A DNA stretch of 64,000 nucleotides from Myoxocephalus aenaeus (taxonomy: Eukaryota > Chordata > Actinopteri > Perciformes > Cottidae): NCBI GenBank assembly GCA_038501785.1, contig JBAMJR010000053.1:888001-952000 (forward strand), given 5' to 3'. Position numbers and translations under genes: made by a program. This document shows positions 19,323 to 36,541 of the stretch, in pieces (position 1 is the first letter of the stretch; each line of letters opens with the position of its first letter). Below the pieces are notes generated by a model. The model had not been told where the DNA came from. It saw only the letters and a program-made list of their open reading frames with translations, and did no database searches.

Positions 19323-21209
19323 GAGTTTCAGGTTACATACAGGTTTATCTGAAAGAGTACCATCATGGTGTGTGAGAAATCAGACAATTTGATCTCATAT
19401 TTGGACTTTTTTTGTAAAATTACTGTTCAGTGTTTACATTATTACAAATATCCTGTTAAACTGTTACTACAGCAATCTGCCAAGAACAAACAGACGGATG
19501 AAGTTCAGCTTAGTTCAGCTTTCAGATACTGCAATATTGACTTAGGGAAAATATAAATCAGTGATATATAACAATAATAATATAATTCTGACAAGGGCCT
19601 TCTGCCCAATGAGTACTTCTACTTTATGCACTTGAAGTATATCATAATTTTTCTACTTTTACTTGTATCAAGCTTTGAATGCGTGCCTTTTATAAACTGA
19701 TCATATGTTTTTAACTATGTAATTGACAAAGTTTCCTTGACTCAAGTAAATGTAATCGAGTACAAAGCAGTAGTGGAGTATAAAATAGCATAAAACAGAA
19801 GTAGTAGAAGTAAAATGCAAGTATCTCAAAATTTCACACATGTAGTAATTAGGTTACTGGCAACATTTTGTTTTCATTATAACATTTATATTAGAATATA
19901 CGTAGTTTATTAAGCATTGCATGTGTCTTACCTCAGCAGAGAATCACTGAGAGATTCATTTGACTGTCACTTTATCTCCCGCTGGTTCTTGGAAACTTTG
20001 CTCTCTTTGCTCAACCTCCAGGTTTTGCATGTGAGGCTAGTGAGCACCCTCAGCACTGTATCATGAATCTGCTTTAATCAAATAAACAGCAACTCTGGTT
20101 GTTGATTGGCTTATTTTCTGAAACACTCCCATGTGCCAAAAGAGCTGCACCAACATTGCAATAGAGACAATATAGAGAGAGAGTATAGAGAGTTTATTTT
20201 ACAGGCTGTTAGTAAAGAAAGAAATACAAATAAAAGAAATACATGAAAAACGATTTATGATGAAACACAAACATAATAATTGTTATGTAACAAAAAATGA
20301 ATGCTGTCTACGGCCAAATCCCAATCTACACATTCACGGACATAATAGGCATAATACATATTTCAGTAGAGTTTATTCCCTCCTTTTCTCTATAATGCCC
20401 ACTTCATATGTCATTAAGACAGTTGTATGATCACAGAGGTGTGAGGAAAACTTCCATATTAAAAACTAACCCTAAGGTTTAGGGTTGTCCCACTGTCGTT
20501 GAGTGTTTGAGGGTTCTCTTGCAGACAGTTGTATGAACCCTTTCTGTAAGTCAGCATTTCTGCAGACTTTGCATGGAGACGTTAAAAAAAAAGGTACAGA
20601 AAGAGGTCGGGACATGGGTGTTCAGATGTTACATTTAAGGGTTAAAGATGGATACATAAAAACACATAAAATCAGAGGAATGGAAACAGAGACTATATTA
20701 CATCGATTTTATTCATTAAACATTTCATTTTGTCATTGAAGCTGTTTTGACAAGAAATGAGTAAATAGATCATTTGAAATGACCTCTCATCTTGTGAGGA
20801 AAGAGCCTGGAAGATGTTCAAATCAGGGAGTAAAAAGTTAAAATAGTTAAGGTCAAAGTTAAAATCCATACACACACAGCACTCATATGACAATATGCTT
20901 TCATATGTTGAATCGTTTGTTGTTGCTGTTGTTGTTACCGCCACCTGCTGGAGATTCTTTGCCTTACACATTCATTTGAAAACAAAGTTTTCTATTGTAA
21001 AGCCTTAAAGTTTAGATTTGTCCAAACTACTGTGATGGGATGGGGTTTTTCCATCTTATTTGTGGACTAAATCTGCCTTCTTCTATTTCATTTCTTCCTG
21101 CACCTGCTCCATGCGTCCTACACCCTGTCTTTGTGTCACAAAGCGCCCTCACGTTGCAGCGCCACCACACCGCTGATGCCCGGCCGGCTCGCGTCACGCT
21201 GCCGCCTTC

Positions 21210-26027
<4,818 letters not shown>

Positions 26028-26361
26028 AGCCTCCCGGAGGTGAAGGAGAGAGGTCTGTGTTCACGGGTGGACCACATAGGACTCAGTTTTCAGAGCAAGC
26101 AAGTTGTCGGTTGTCGGTACTGCTACCTCTGCTACTGCCGCTGTTCTCCACTTCCACCTCAGACTTTCTTTCCTGCTTCCTGAGAGGAGGGTGTCATGTG
26201 ACCCAGTGTGTTCCAGTGTTCATCAGTATGGTCACAGATCAGTGTCCGTATGATCACGATGCCCATTGAAGAGTAACACTTACACCGTTATCCTAAAGCT
26301 GATTTGGACCAAATTTGACCGAATGGTCACCGCTACAAGCCGATGAACTTGCTGATGATGT

Positions 26362-26407
26362 ATGACGGCTCAGATGACCAGTCACACAGTGACCTGTCTG
26401 GGTCTGA
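26362..26407 (+). promoter_or_regulatory. SECIS element candidate (type II, CC variant) in SELENOO 3' UTR
   Basis: ATGA at 26362-26365 pairs as a non-Watson-Crick quartet with TGAA at 26405-26408 (U-A, G-A, A-G, C-U). GGCTCAGA pairs with TCTGGGTC in eight steps, two of them G-U. CC at 26378-26379 lies 12 nt after ATGA, in the place of the usual AA. Above it a mini-stem GTCAC-ACA-GTGAC (26381-26393) makes it type II. The CC variant is known from SELENOO and SELENOM SECIS elements. It would recruit SBP2 and the Sec-specific elongation factor to decode the UGA about 345 nt upstream. Confidence 0.85.
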
Positions 26408-26576
26408 AACATGGGAACACACTGGCAGCAACTATTTACAGTTGTAGACTTCTAAGGTCAATATGTCAATAATCACAAATATGAGCAAAATGATTACCAT
26501 TAATTTCTTAAAGCTACTGTAGACATGATTGTTTCTTTGACTGGTAATTTGTTGCTAATAGTTTCTCAGAAATTGA

Positions 26577-26582
26577 AATAAA
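26577..26582 (+). terminator. Poly(A) signal of SELENOO
   Basis: AATAAA 550 nt after the stop codon and 170 nt after the SECIS candidate. It is the first canonical signal in the 3' UTR and implies a 3' end near 26600. Confidence 0.6.
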
Positions 26583-26599
26583 AGATCCACTTGTGTTTT

Positions 26600-27580
26600 G
26601 TCATAAAGTGTGTTGATTAATTATGTTTAAAACCTTTATACAGTATAGTGAGCATTATATCTGTAGAACATGAGAACATATGGATATGTGCCCATTCTTT
26701 TCTTACTGGTTTGAAGTGGCCAGGACCACGGATTTTGGTGCAACATTTTAATCAAATAGCAGTTGGGTTATTAAACACTGTCATCAAATGTAATAAAACC
26801 ACACACACACAAGCTTATTAGCTGAGTTTTTGAGTGTTAAACTCTATAAATAATTTAAAATGTTTTTTAATTCATCACAATTTAACAGACAATATTTACT
26901 CTAATGATGATAGCTATACTGATCATGTATTTAATTTATGTGCATTTTATTGGCTGTTGTTGTAAATCGGTTCCTGTTCCATCTACAAGATATTTAGGAA
27001 CTACACATCTACAATCGTATTATCTGTTGACCGCAGTGAGCTTTGTCCCACAAACGGTTTCATATGTATTTCACAATGGCCTGACACAGGATATCAATAC
27101 CAGCCCATCACAAAGACTAAACTCTCCAGAGTCATACTCTTGCATCTCATGATGGGAGGACATGATATGTTCTTTCTCTTTTGATTCATCTGGTCATCAA
27201 AATAAAGAACGTAACTCTGTGACACAGAGAGAAACTAATATAATGAGCTATTCAGTTGAACTCAGTTCCTTTAATTAATATGTCCCCTATCACTGGACTG
27301 GCTCAACTCATTTATCTGTGTATGGCATGTAAACAAATTCACTCTCATGGAAAACTGATAAGAAGGAACAAAGCATTTACTGTAAACTAGGGTTGTTTAG
27401 TCTTGGCAGTGACAGCGTACACGGCTGTAAAACATGTTGTGAGATCAACGGGAAGTAAGGAGACTACAGTGCATCAGCTCAAAACTGAAACTGCTGCTGC
27501 ATTTGAACGTTGCTCCTGCCAGAGGATGGACACCGAACAACAAGACTGGCTGATCGCATGACCAGCTCCGAAAAAAAGAT
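26600..27580. other. Intergenic region between SELENOO and the NLR gene
   Basis: AT-rich sequence without recognisable exons, RNA genes or named repeats. The open stretch at 26904-27152 has no domain and is not supported. The last 150 bp probably include the NLR promoter or 5' UTR; no TATA box stands out. Confidence 0.5.
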
Positions 27581-30500
27581 ATGGCTCGTGTCCCAGAGCT
27601 GCTCTTGGCCATTTTGGATGAGCTAGTTGATAAAGAGCTGAGGACGTTCCAGTGGTTCCTTTACAGTAATGTTCTCGAAGGAATCCCTCATATTCCAAAG
27701 TCACGAGCCGATGGGGTGGACAGGCCGGGCACAGTGGATATTTTGGTGCAGACGTATGGCTATGACGGTGCTGTTTCTGTTACAGTGGATATACTGATGA
27801 GGATGAAACTCAAACTGTGGGCTGAAACATTAAAGAAGAAGTACGAGGAAGGTAAAACACATCTAAAAAGAACATCATTTGACTATGTAGTTAGTTTGTG
27901 ACTTAACAGCTTGGTTAAGTAACAGCTCTCTCTTCTCTTTGTCTCTTTATCAGTTCCAATAAATCAAGGAGGCAAAGGTAAGGAGATAAAATGATACCCA
28001 CGCACAGTCATGTTAAAGAGTTCAAACTCATAAATCCACGTACTGTACAGACTCAAGATTAAAGGTTGAGATGTATTAAACTAAAATGGAGTGACGGTGT
28101 TTTATTTATTCTTTGTACAGAAATTGACTACCATGCAATCAGAGAAAAACTTAAATCTACCCTGAGGAGAAAGTACCAAAACCTTTACCAGGGCAATGCA
28201 GATGAAGGCGACACCGTCTACCTGAACAAAATATATACCGAACTGCACGTGATTGAAGGAGCCTGGGGAGGTCTCAACGAGGAGCACGAGGTCAGACAGC
28301 AGAGGTCCAACCATGTGACAACAGAAGAAACCTCCATTAAAGTTTGTGACATTTTCAAACCCAAGCCCAACCAAGAGAAGCGAATCCGAACTGTGCTGAC
28401 CCAGGGTATACCTGGAGTGGGTAAAACTGTCTGTGCACAGAAGTTTACCCTGAGCTGGGCAGAAGGGGAGGAAAATCAAGACATCGCCTTCCTTTTCCCG
28501 CTTCCTTTCCGTGAACTGAATCCCAACATCGGCGAGAAGGACTGCAGTCTCGTACAGCTTCTCCATCAATTCTTCCCTGAGATGAAACCTCTTGAGACAC
28601 TGGGAACAGAATCCAGAGTCCTCTTCATCTTTGACGGCCTGGACGAGACTCTCCTCCCCTTGAACTTCAAGCACAACAAGATTTTGAGAGATGAGACGGA
28701 ACCGGTCTCGCTAGATGTGCTGATCACCAACCTCATCACGGGAGATCTTCTGGGCAACGCTCTCATCTGGATCACGTCCAGACCTGCGGCAGGTTGCCGG
28801 ATCCCTCGGAAGCACATCCACCAGTGGACAGAGGTGAAGGGCTTTGCTAATGAACAGAGGGAGGAATACTTCAGGAAGTGTTTGCGTGATGATAACCTCG
28901 CCATCAGGATCATCAACCACGTGAAGCAATCAAGAAGCCTCTCCATAATGTGTCAGATACCAGTTTTCTGCTGGATCACAGTCACGGTAATGAAGAACAT
29001 GTTGCAAGACACTGTGACAGGACGCATGCCCAACACCCTGACGGAGATGTATGCGTATCTCCTTCTCTGCCAGACAGACCGGATGACTGAAGGGCACTAC
29101 CCAATGGGAAGTGACAATGTTGTTTTGAAGCTAGCAGAGCTGGCATTCCGTCAACTGGAGAAAGGAAACCTGATCTTCTACGAGGCTGACTTGAAAGAGT
29201 GTGGCATGGATGTCAAAGAGGCAACCATCTACTCGGGAGTTTGCACAGAGGTCTTTGTGATGGGGGGCAGGAGGAGGAGAGAAGTGTTTAGCTTTGTACA
29301 TTTAACCATCCAAGAGTTTCTGGCAGCTGTGTACGCCCATCACTCCTACATGCAAATAAATGAAAATGTTCTTCTTGGGTACCTGAAAAGGAAGTATACA
29401 AGAATGCTCCCAAAGTCGGTGTTTGGTTTTCACAAGACTGCCATTGAAAAAGCCTTGGACTGTTCAGATGGCCGCTGGGACCTTTTCCTTCGCTTTCTCC
29501 TGGGACTGTCGCTGAAGCCGAACCAGGAGCTCCTGGGTAGAATACTGCCTTTGGAAGCGGCAGGAGAGGAGGACTTAGAGAGAACCATCCAGTTTATCAA
29601 GGAGAAGATCAAAGAGGAACCAGAGGCCAAGCTCAACCTCTTCCACTGCCTGAGTGAGCTGAAAGAGGAGTCTTTGGTACAGGAGATCCAGAGCTTTGTG
29701 AGTTCTGGGAGCTTTGAAACCAAAAACCTGTCTCCAGTCCAGTGGTCTGCTCTCACTTTTGAACTGATGACATCAGAGGCAACAGAGGAAGAGTTTGACT
29801 TGAAGAAGTACATACGATCAGAAGAAGGGGTAGTGAAGCTGCTGGCTGTCATTACGTCCTCCACACGAGCTCTGTACGTTGATAATGATGATAAGTGTTC
29901 CTCTTCTATGTTGGTTTATGTTAATCTGTTAGCGGCAAACAAATTGTTTTTCTGTGTAACACTGCATTCAGACAGAACATGTGTTGTTTATGTGGTTTTT
30001 CTAGGTTAAATCACTGCAACCTCACTGAGAACAGCTGTGAAGTGTTGGCCTCCACACTGAGCTCAACCTCCTCTCACCTGAGAGAACTAGACCTGAGTGA
30101 CAACAACCTCAAGGATTCAGGGCTGAAGCTGCTTTCTCTTGGATTAAGGAGTCCACATTGTAAACTGAGGAGTTTAAGGTCTGTAACAATTGTCAGTAGT
30201 ATTTTAGAAACTTGCACTAAACAAGTAATTATTGTGGTTAAAAGACCTGGGTTTAGGTGTACTGCAGTTTGCAGTCATAATTGCTATTGATTTATATACA
30301 GTTCACTTGAGCTATGTTTCAGTTCAGAATATTAACTTACCTATTTTCCCTTTAATTAGATTGCATATGTGTAAACTGGAGGGAGACTGCTGTGAGGTAC
30401 TGGCTCTTGCTCTCAGCGCAGAGTCTACCCAACTCAGAGAACTGGACTTGAGTAGAAATAACTTCCAGAAAGCAGCAGTAAAAGCTCTGTGTGTGGGACT

Positions 30501-32175
30501 GCGCAGCCACCACAGCAAACTAGAAACATTGAGGTTAGACTTTCTTGCTGACAAACTTTTATTCACTTGACTTGTGAATACAAGTCATGTATTTAAGAAA
30601 ATAAACTCCTATTGTTTTGGTGAATATTCTTGCAGGTTGAATCAGTGCAAGCTGAAAGAGAATTGCTGTGCAGATTTAGCTACAGTTTTGAGTTCAAGCC
30701 CATCGCACCTGAAAACTCTTGACCTGAGCAACAACCACCTGAAGGATTCCGGTGTGTCTCTGCTTACTGCTGGGCTGATGAGTCCTCACTGTAGACTGGA
30801 AACACTTAGGTCAGTGCAATCCTCTCAAATGAAAATGATGACCGTGGTTGACCAAGTGACTTTTACAGTATAGGGCCTTAAAGGTTACTGTGGCAATCTC
30901 GTGGTTCAAACCAAGAACCACTGCTCTATGGGACAGAGTGTTTCTAAGATAATACAAGCCCAATTATACAGATAAAGAGCAGCATTACATTCCACTGGAT
31001 TTGTGTTTGTGGCCTCCTAACTTTGCCCAATATTGATTGACTTACTGATTTATTGGATTCAGTGCTAATCTTGTAAAGAGTACCCTAGGAGTACAGTGGG
31101 CTGTTAAGTGTAAACAGATAACTGCTGCGGTTCATGTGTTCATGTATTCATGTGTTTGTATATATGTCGTCTGGGAAGGATACGGTCCGGAGGAGAGACA
31201 ATGGCACACACATTTCCAGAATGTTGAAATGTGTGTGTATCTGCAATGTATGCTATCCTTTGTTCTTTTTACGTCTGCCTGTGAAACACATTGCTGCACG
31301 TTTTGATATGTGTTATATAAATAAGCTTTATTATTATCAACCACACTATATGTATTTTAGATTAAACCTGAGACTAATAGCCAACAATCTAGCGTTAAGT
31401 ATTACAATTACACCGAAAATAAGGATTTTCTACAAAACGTGATGTTTGTTGTCAAATCTAAGACCCAATCAGCTCTCTGATCTGGCGACAGCCAGGCATT
31501 TCCCATCATGCCCTGGGTCATGCAGTCAGTGGAAAGCAACTGCGGTGCCTGACTCTAAAAACTGCAGACACAAATCTAACCGGTATGCATTGTGCGGCGA
31601 TCGCCTGTGATGGATTGTGCGCAGGACTGGCTCACCTCGAACGAGCCTAATATCAGCTGCCGAGAGGCACTGACCAACCGACGGTATTCGACGAGTTGGG
31701 AGTGAGACAGAGTTGACAGGGAGGGCCCAAATGCAGAGTCAGAGACGGGCAGAGTCAATGAAGACTCTTTCATCAAATTCGGCAGGTAGATCACAAGCAA
31801 ACAAATCTCTACGCAGCAATAAAGACAAACCAACAAAGAACAAAGGAACAGAGTTGTTATAAATAGTGACTCACTGATTGGGGAGGCAAGAACAGGAGAG
31901 CAGGACGAATGATGGACCGGTGAAAATGATCAGGGCGATCAAAAAGGAGGGAAAACAATCAAAGACAGGAAGTAAATTCTAACAAGACACATGAGGAATG
32001 GATTTTCTAAATAAAACAGGAAACAGCAACAAGAAAGTTAATTGTTTTGTTTTATGACCTGCATTTTTACTTGGTTTACACAACCTTATTTGCATTGACA
32101 AAACCATTATACACCTGTCAGCCTAGCATCAAACCACAGGCAGACAAAGTTAGCAACTCGCTCGTCAACATAGTG

Positions 32176-32253
<78 letters not shown>

Positions 32254-35148
32254 AGTCTTGTAGTGTGAACTGATCATGTATTCATCATCTCTGTGTCACA
32301 TGTAGCGTGCTGTACCTGTAATTGGACATTTTCTTTCACCTGTTAGGCTCAGCTGGTGTGGCCTGACACAGAAATGCTGCCACCACATTGGCTCAGCTCT
32401 CAGCTCTGACTCCTCCACCATGAGAGAGCTGGACCTGACTGGAAACAACCTGCAGGGTCTCGACACACAGTCGCTGTTTGCTGGTTTGCAAAGTCCACAC
32501 TGTAAACTGGAGATAATGAGGTCAGGTCACACAGGTTCAGTGGGTGCATACTAACTTATACAGTGGCTTATATCAATGCAATGACTCAGTTCTACATGAC
32601 CACTCAGGTCATGACATGTTCCTTAGAAATAAAGTTCAATTCAACTTCCTTCTCATGTAGCACATAACCCACTGGAACCAAACATATCCCCACCTGCAGG
32701 TTAAATGAATGCAATCTCCAGAAATGCTGCGCTGATTTGGCCTCAGTTCTCCGCTCTGACACCTCTCACCTGAAGGAGCTTGATCTGAGTGGGAACGACC
32801 TGCAGGACCCAGGAGTGAAGCTGCTCTGTGCTGGACCGGCATGTCCAGACTGTAAACTGGAGATGTTACGGTAAACTAGCTTTACATCCAAAGGGACATC
32901 GTCTTTAATTGCTCAATCAGCTAACTTGCAAGAAATAACATAATTCTACAATCAAAAACAACTTGAAATTGAAGGCAGGAAAGTAACAAATGATGGTTAA
33001 AGATGAAAAAGACAGGAAGTGATTCAATTTGAAAACCTTGCCTCTATGAAGGCTGTCGTTCTGTGGAGTCACAGAGAAAGGCTGCACTTATTTGGCTTCA
33101 GCGCTGAGCGCCAACCCTTCTCGCCTGAGGCAGCTGGACCTCAGCTACAACTACCTGCAGGACTCCGGCGTGAAGCTCATCTCGGTTCATTTGAACGACC
33201 CGCTCTGTAAACTGGATAAATTAAGGTAAACGATGTATCTCTGCGATGTGTCTTTCGGGATTTCTGGTGGCTTGGGATGTAACTATGTCCATTTGTTCCT
33301 TAATGGACCAAAAATGCCAAGAAAATTGATTCAAGAAAATTACTGTAAATATAGGAAGTGAGACCACGTGTCTTGTTAAAATGGGAATTTCTTCAAATAA
33401 GCAACACGTCTTGTGGTTTAAAGTTTCATTTAAAGTTCCTTTTTTCTGCAGAAGACAAGCTCACAACTGATACATTGCATGGAACAGAAAGAGCATCATA
33501 CAGAGGAAGCAAAGTGCAACATGTCCACATGTTTTACAACCCATACAATCACATTTTACATACATATGAAACATATAGTATATGTAGAATTTTGGTAGAA
33601 AAGCCAGACATAAATAATCATAAAACCTCATAATGTATCTATTAATATGTTTAAACTGTATATTCTCCTGTCTACAGAGTGGACTATAATGCAGAGTGCT
33701 ACTTGAAATCAACACTGACAAACTGTGAGTGCAGTATTTTCTATTTATATTATTTTCCTTCACTTTACATTTTTGCCAAACAGCAACAATCTGTAATGTG
33801 GGCAGAAGACGATACTCAAAAGCCTTGTAGTTGTTGGCAGCAGCAGACTCAGGATCAGGTTCTGTACCTGCAACGCACAGCTGTGTAAGACGCTGTAACT
33901 GGACTCTCTTACACAAAAACAAAACCTACCACATTTATTTAACTAATGCATGACTTCACCGGTTTTAAAACTGAATCAAGTCTCTAAGAGTTCTTCTTAC
34001 ATGTAAAATGTAAAACCTTCTACTTCAAATAGTTAAGTTTAGTTCTGAATCATGTCTTCTCTCTGAGTTTAATTGTAGTTTCCATCTTGTTTTGATTGTT
34101 TGCACATATACTGTATATGTGACATGTGCATGATGCAATATTTCAGCCCATCCACTTGCTTTTTGCTTGAGCTATTATCATTTGTCCAACAGATGGCAGG
34201 ATAGAGATATATATTTTTACAACTGACAGTGTGGGTTATGTAAATCTGGTTTATTTCTTTCTCTCTCTGCCTCATTTCCGTTGCTTGCGTCTGTCTGTCT
34301 GTTTGTGTCTACTTGTTTGAATTAGACACAGGTCAATCTTCTTCTGGTTGGCAATATTTTATATTCTAATATGTTGGGTTGAAATGAACATGAAATGCAT
34401 TACCAAAGCCTATGAGAACCAAAATAGTAGGGGTCCTGAGACGAAATCTAGTTTTAATGGCCTTTAATACTTCAGATCGGAGCCTCCTATGAGTTAATAC
34501 GGCTCTGGGATCTCATCATTGCTGTGGAATAAAACCATATTGGTGTTTTGTACAGATGCATGTTCGCTGACGTTGGACACAAGCACAGCTGCCAGGTCTC
34601 TGTTTCTGTACGACGGTGGAAAGCAGGTGACGTGGGTCAGGGAGGCACAGCAGTACCCAGATCACCCTGAGAGGTTCGAGAGTGTCTCCCAGGTGCTGTG
34701 TCACCAAGGCCTCAGCCAACGGCACTACTGGGAGGTGGAGTGGCGAGGGCGCTGGGTGGATGTTGCCGTGGCGATGAGGGGAATCCGTCGGAGGGCTAGC
34801 TCTAACCTCTGTGGGTTCGGCTACACAGACCAGTCCTGGAGTCTGTACTGCTCTGAGGATCACTACAGCGCTCAGCACGACCACCAGCCTGTGGAAATAC
34901 CAGCACCCGCGTCTCGCTCCCGCAGGGTGGGAGTGTATCTGGACCGGCCGGGTGGCACCCTGTCCTTCTACAGCGTCTCATCTGGGACCCTCAGCCACCT
35001 TCACACGTTCTACAGCACCTTCACAGAGCCCGTCTACCCCGGGTTTGGGATGGAGTCCGATGACAGCTCTGTAACTATATGTGCAGTGGAGGGTTTGCAA
35101 GAACTCGTTCCTCTGTCAGCAAGTGCAGAAATAAATGACGGATGTTGA
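27581..35148 (+). CDS. Fish-type NLR receptor: PYD-FISNA-NACHT-LRR-B30.2, 1242 aa
   Basis: Eleven exons: 27581-27851, 27954-27977, 28121-29873, 30005-30178, 30360-30533, 30636-30809, 32347-32520, 32700-32870, 33052-33225, 33678-33724 and 34556-35148. They give 3729 nt, open throughout. Exon 1 is a pyrin (PYD) death-fold domain (residues 1-90, [18 protein letters not shown]). Exon 3 carries FISNA (about 99-185) and NACHT, with Walker A GIPGVGKT, Walker [11 protein letters not shown] and sensor LIWITSRPA. Six LRR exons of 171-174 nt, all in phase 2, each encode one repeat pair (LxELDLSxNxLxDSGVKLL). A 47-nt linker exon leads to PRY-SPRY (B30.2: [31 protein letters not shown]). It is a cytosolic innate sensor of the teleost-expanded NLR-C class, predicted to bind a ligand through LRR/B30.2 and recruit ASC through PYD. 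The exon 9 acceptor is weak. Such genes are numerous and hard to name individually. Confidence 0.92.
30810..32346. other. Large LRR intron of the NLR gene
   Basis: The 1.5-kb intron between the third and fourth LRR exons. It holds the TG microsatellite and no recognisable further LRR exon; open stretches at 31132-31442 and 31576-31836 lack domains. A lost LRR exon could have been here, but I see no remnant. Confidence 0.5.
32177..32252. repeat. (TG)n microsatellite in the NLR intron
   Basis: About 38 uninterrupted TG units ending about 95 bp before the next LRR exon. It can adopt Z-DNA and is likely polymorphic. The reading frame over it (32047-32268) is an artefact of the repeat. Confidence 0.95.
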
Positions 35149-35587
35149 ATGCAGGTCAATTTGAGAATAATTTAAATTTTAATGACAGGAAATTGGGGTT
35201 TTCTGCTCACAGAGGGTGGCGGCAAAGCTGAAGAATACTGTATATGTGATGAGTTGGGGGAAAAAAGATAATTCTGAATTTTCACTTTGGTTGTCAATTG
35301 AATTGGTAGCATCATTCATTAAAAAATATTTCTGCTAAACAGCCAACCGTAAACTTCCATCCAGCCATGCTAGCAGGTCTGTTAGGCTGTACTTTGAGCT
35401 TTAGACTCAATGCTCATGAAGCAGGCTAAATCACACACAAGACTTTAGGTGATATTTTTTTGTGGGATCTTCATTGTCTTCCGATTTCTTCCTGTAATCT
35501 TTTGAATATAAGTAAATAAAAACTTGGTTTCCAGGGAAGGAAATGGTTTTCAATTTACTGAAATAAACTGGTCTAAATATTGTACCA

Positions 35588-35640
35588 GTTTGGCACCAAA
35601 ATGGCACCAATATGGCACAAATATGGCACCAATATGGCAG
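35588..35640. repeat. Short imperfect tandem repeat of a GGCACCAATAT-type unit
   Basis: Five imperfect head-to-tail units related to ATGGCACCAAT, 11-13 bp each, followed by unique sequence. No spacers, so not a CRISPR-like array. Confidence 0.7.
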
Positions 35641-35733
35641 TATCCATGAGCAGGACTGCTGCTCCAAACTAACCTGAGCTGTCCCTCTGACTCATTATCA
35701 ATCCTGTACATTCGTGTCACTCCCAACTAAAAT

Positions 35734-35931
35734 CTAAGCATCTTCAAACTCCCCCACCTTCAGCACCTCCCGTCTTTTTGTCAGTACCACCGCCTCCACC
35801 CCATGCAACATAGCTGTTCTCACTCCTATCCTGGAAACCTTCCCTTTCACTTCTGCCGGTACCCTTTTCTCACAAACACTGACACTCTTCTTACTTTCTT
35901 GGCAGTCCCTCCAATTGTCAAGACATTTCAC
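35734..35931 (-). pseudogene. Decayed LINE reverse-transcriptase C-terminal fragment
   Basis: On the minus strand a 65-codon stretch contains RTAMLHGVEAVVLTKRREV, resembling the conserved R-x-AMLYG-x-E tail region of non-LTR retrotransposon ORF2 proteins. There is no catalytic motif or 3' tail. It is a short old remnant. Confidence 0.5.
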
Positions 35932-36541
35932 TCAAAATCACAAATGTCAACCTCATGGCGACGTTCTAGGAAAATTCAGAGGATCATCAAAGTCACTAGA
36001 ATACACCACCTGGGTACCATGAATTTACAAAATATGGTGCCAATCCATCCTGCAGTGTTTGGTCCCGTGCTGTCTTACAGGCATGAGGAAACAGTGAGTG
36101 ATTGGGAGTGTGCAAATTAGGGGGCACCTAAGTGGGCACTGACTGTATCGAACTTCAACAACACGGCAGGTATTTCCAGTTTGAGTCCGCCTCAGAGTGT
36201 TGTTTGCCTGAAGTAACAAGATGACTGGGTCTGTTGATCAGACTTTGCTCCTGCTCAGTATGCACGACAGGACATGACAGCAATGATCATAAACATGAAG
36301 GAGGTGTGGTAGTTAAAGTTGTTTGGAAAAGGTGCAACTGCTTTGGAATTTGAGCTGGCATACAAGGTTTATCCAGCACACAGGTCAGTGCTAGAAAGAA
36401 CACTTACATTACTATGAGCTAATAATGGCAGTGTTGGGCTCGTGAGAGTGAACGAAGGCTGAACAGTCCCACTGCTCAGACAGCTGTTTTAACATTTATA
36501 AATGGTTTTAAAAAGAGATTCTCTTTTAAACGCAGGTCAAA

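Larger units (their letters stand above)
18579..20963. other. 5' flank of NXPE copy A, end of duplicated block
   Basis: Sequence upstream of the start codon of copy A, matched by 50940-53192 and, from 19490, by 1765-3115. It holds a SINE-like copy and a CA microsatellite but no coding exon. Positions 20480-20640 differ from the other copies (an extra GGTTTAGGGTTGTCCC segment). Homology ends at 20963 after GAGATTCTTTGCC; beyond lies unique sequence upstream of SELENOO. Untranslated first exons could hide here but are not identifiable. Confidence 0.65.
35149..36541. other. Intergenic region between the NLR and the fibrinogen-like gene
   Basis: It contains the NLR 3' UTR, with a candidate poly(A) signal AATAAA at 35562-35567, a short tandem repeat near 35588-35640 and a LINE remnant at 35734-35931. 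From 35950 to 36541 no gene or named repeat is seen. Confidence 0.55.

Noticed and set aside
27474..27704. 76-codon minus-strand frame
   Set aside because: Antisense to the PYD exon, no splice or domain support.
32047..32268. Open frame over the TG microsatellite
   Set aside because: Produced by alternating Cys/Val codons of the repeat.
35588..35640. Short direct repeats as a CRISPR-like array
   Set aside because: Units are contiguous and imperfect, without unique spacers, in a vertebrate intergenic region.
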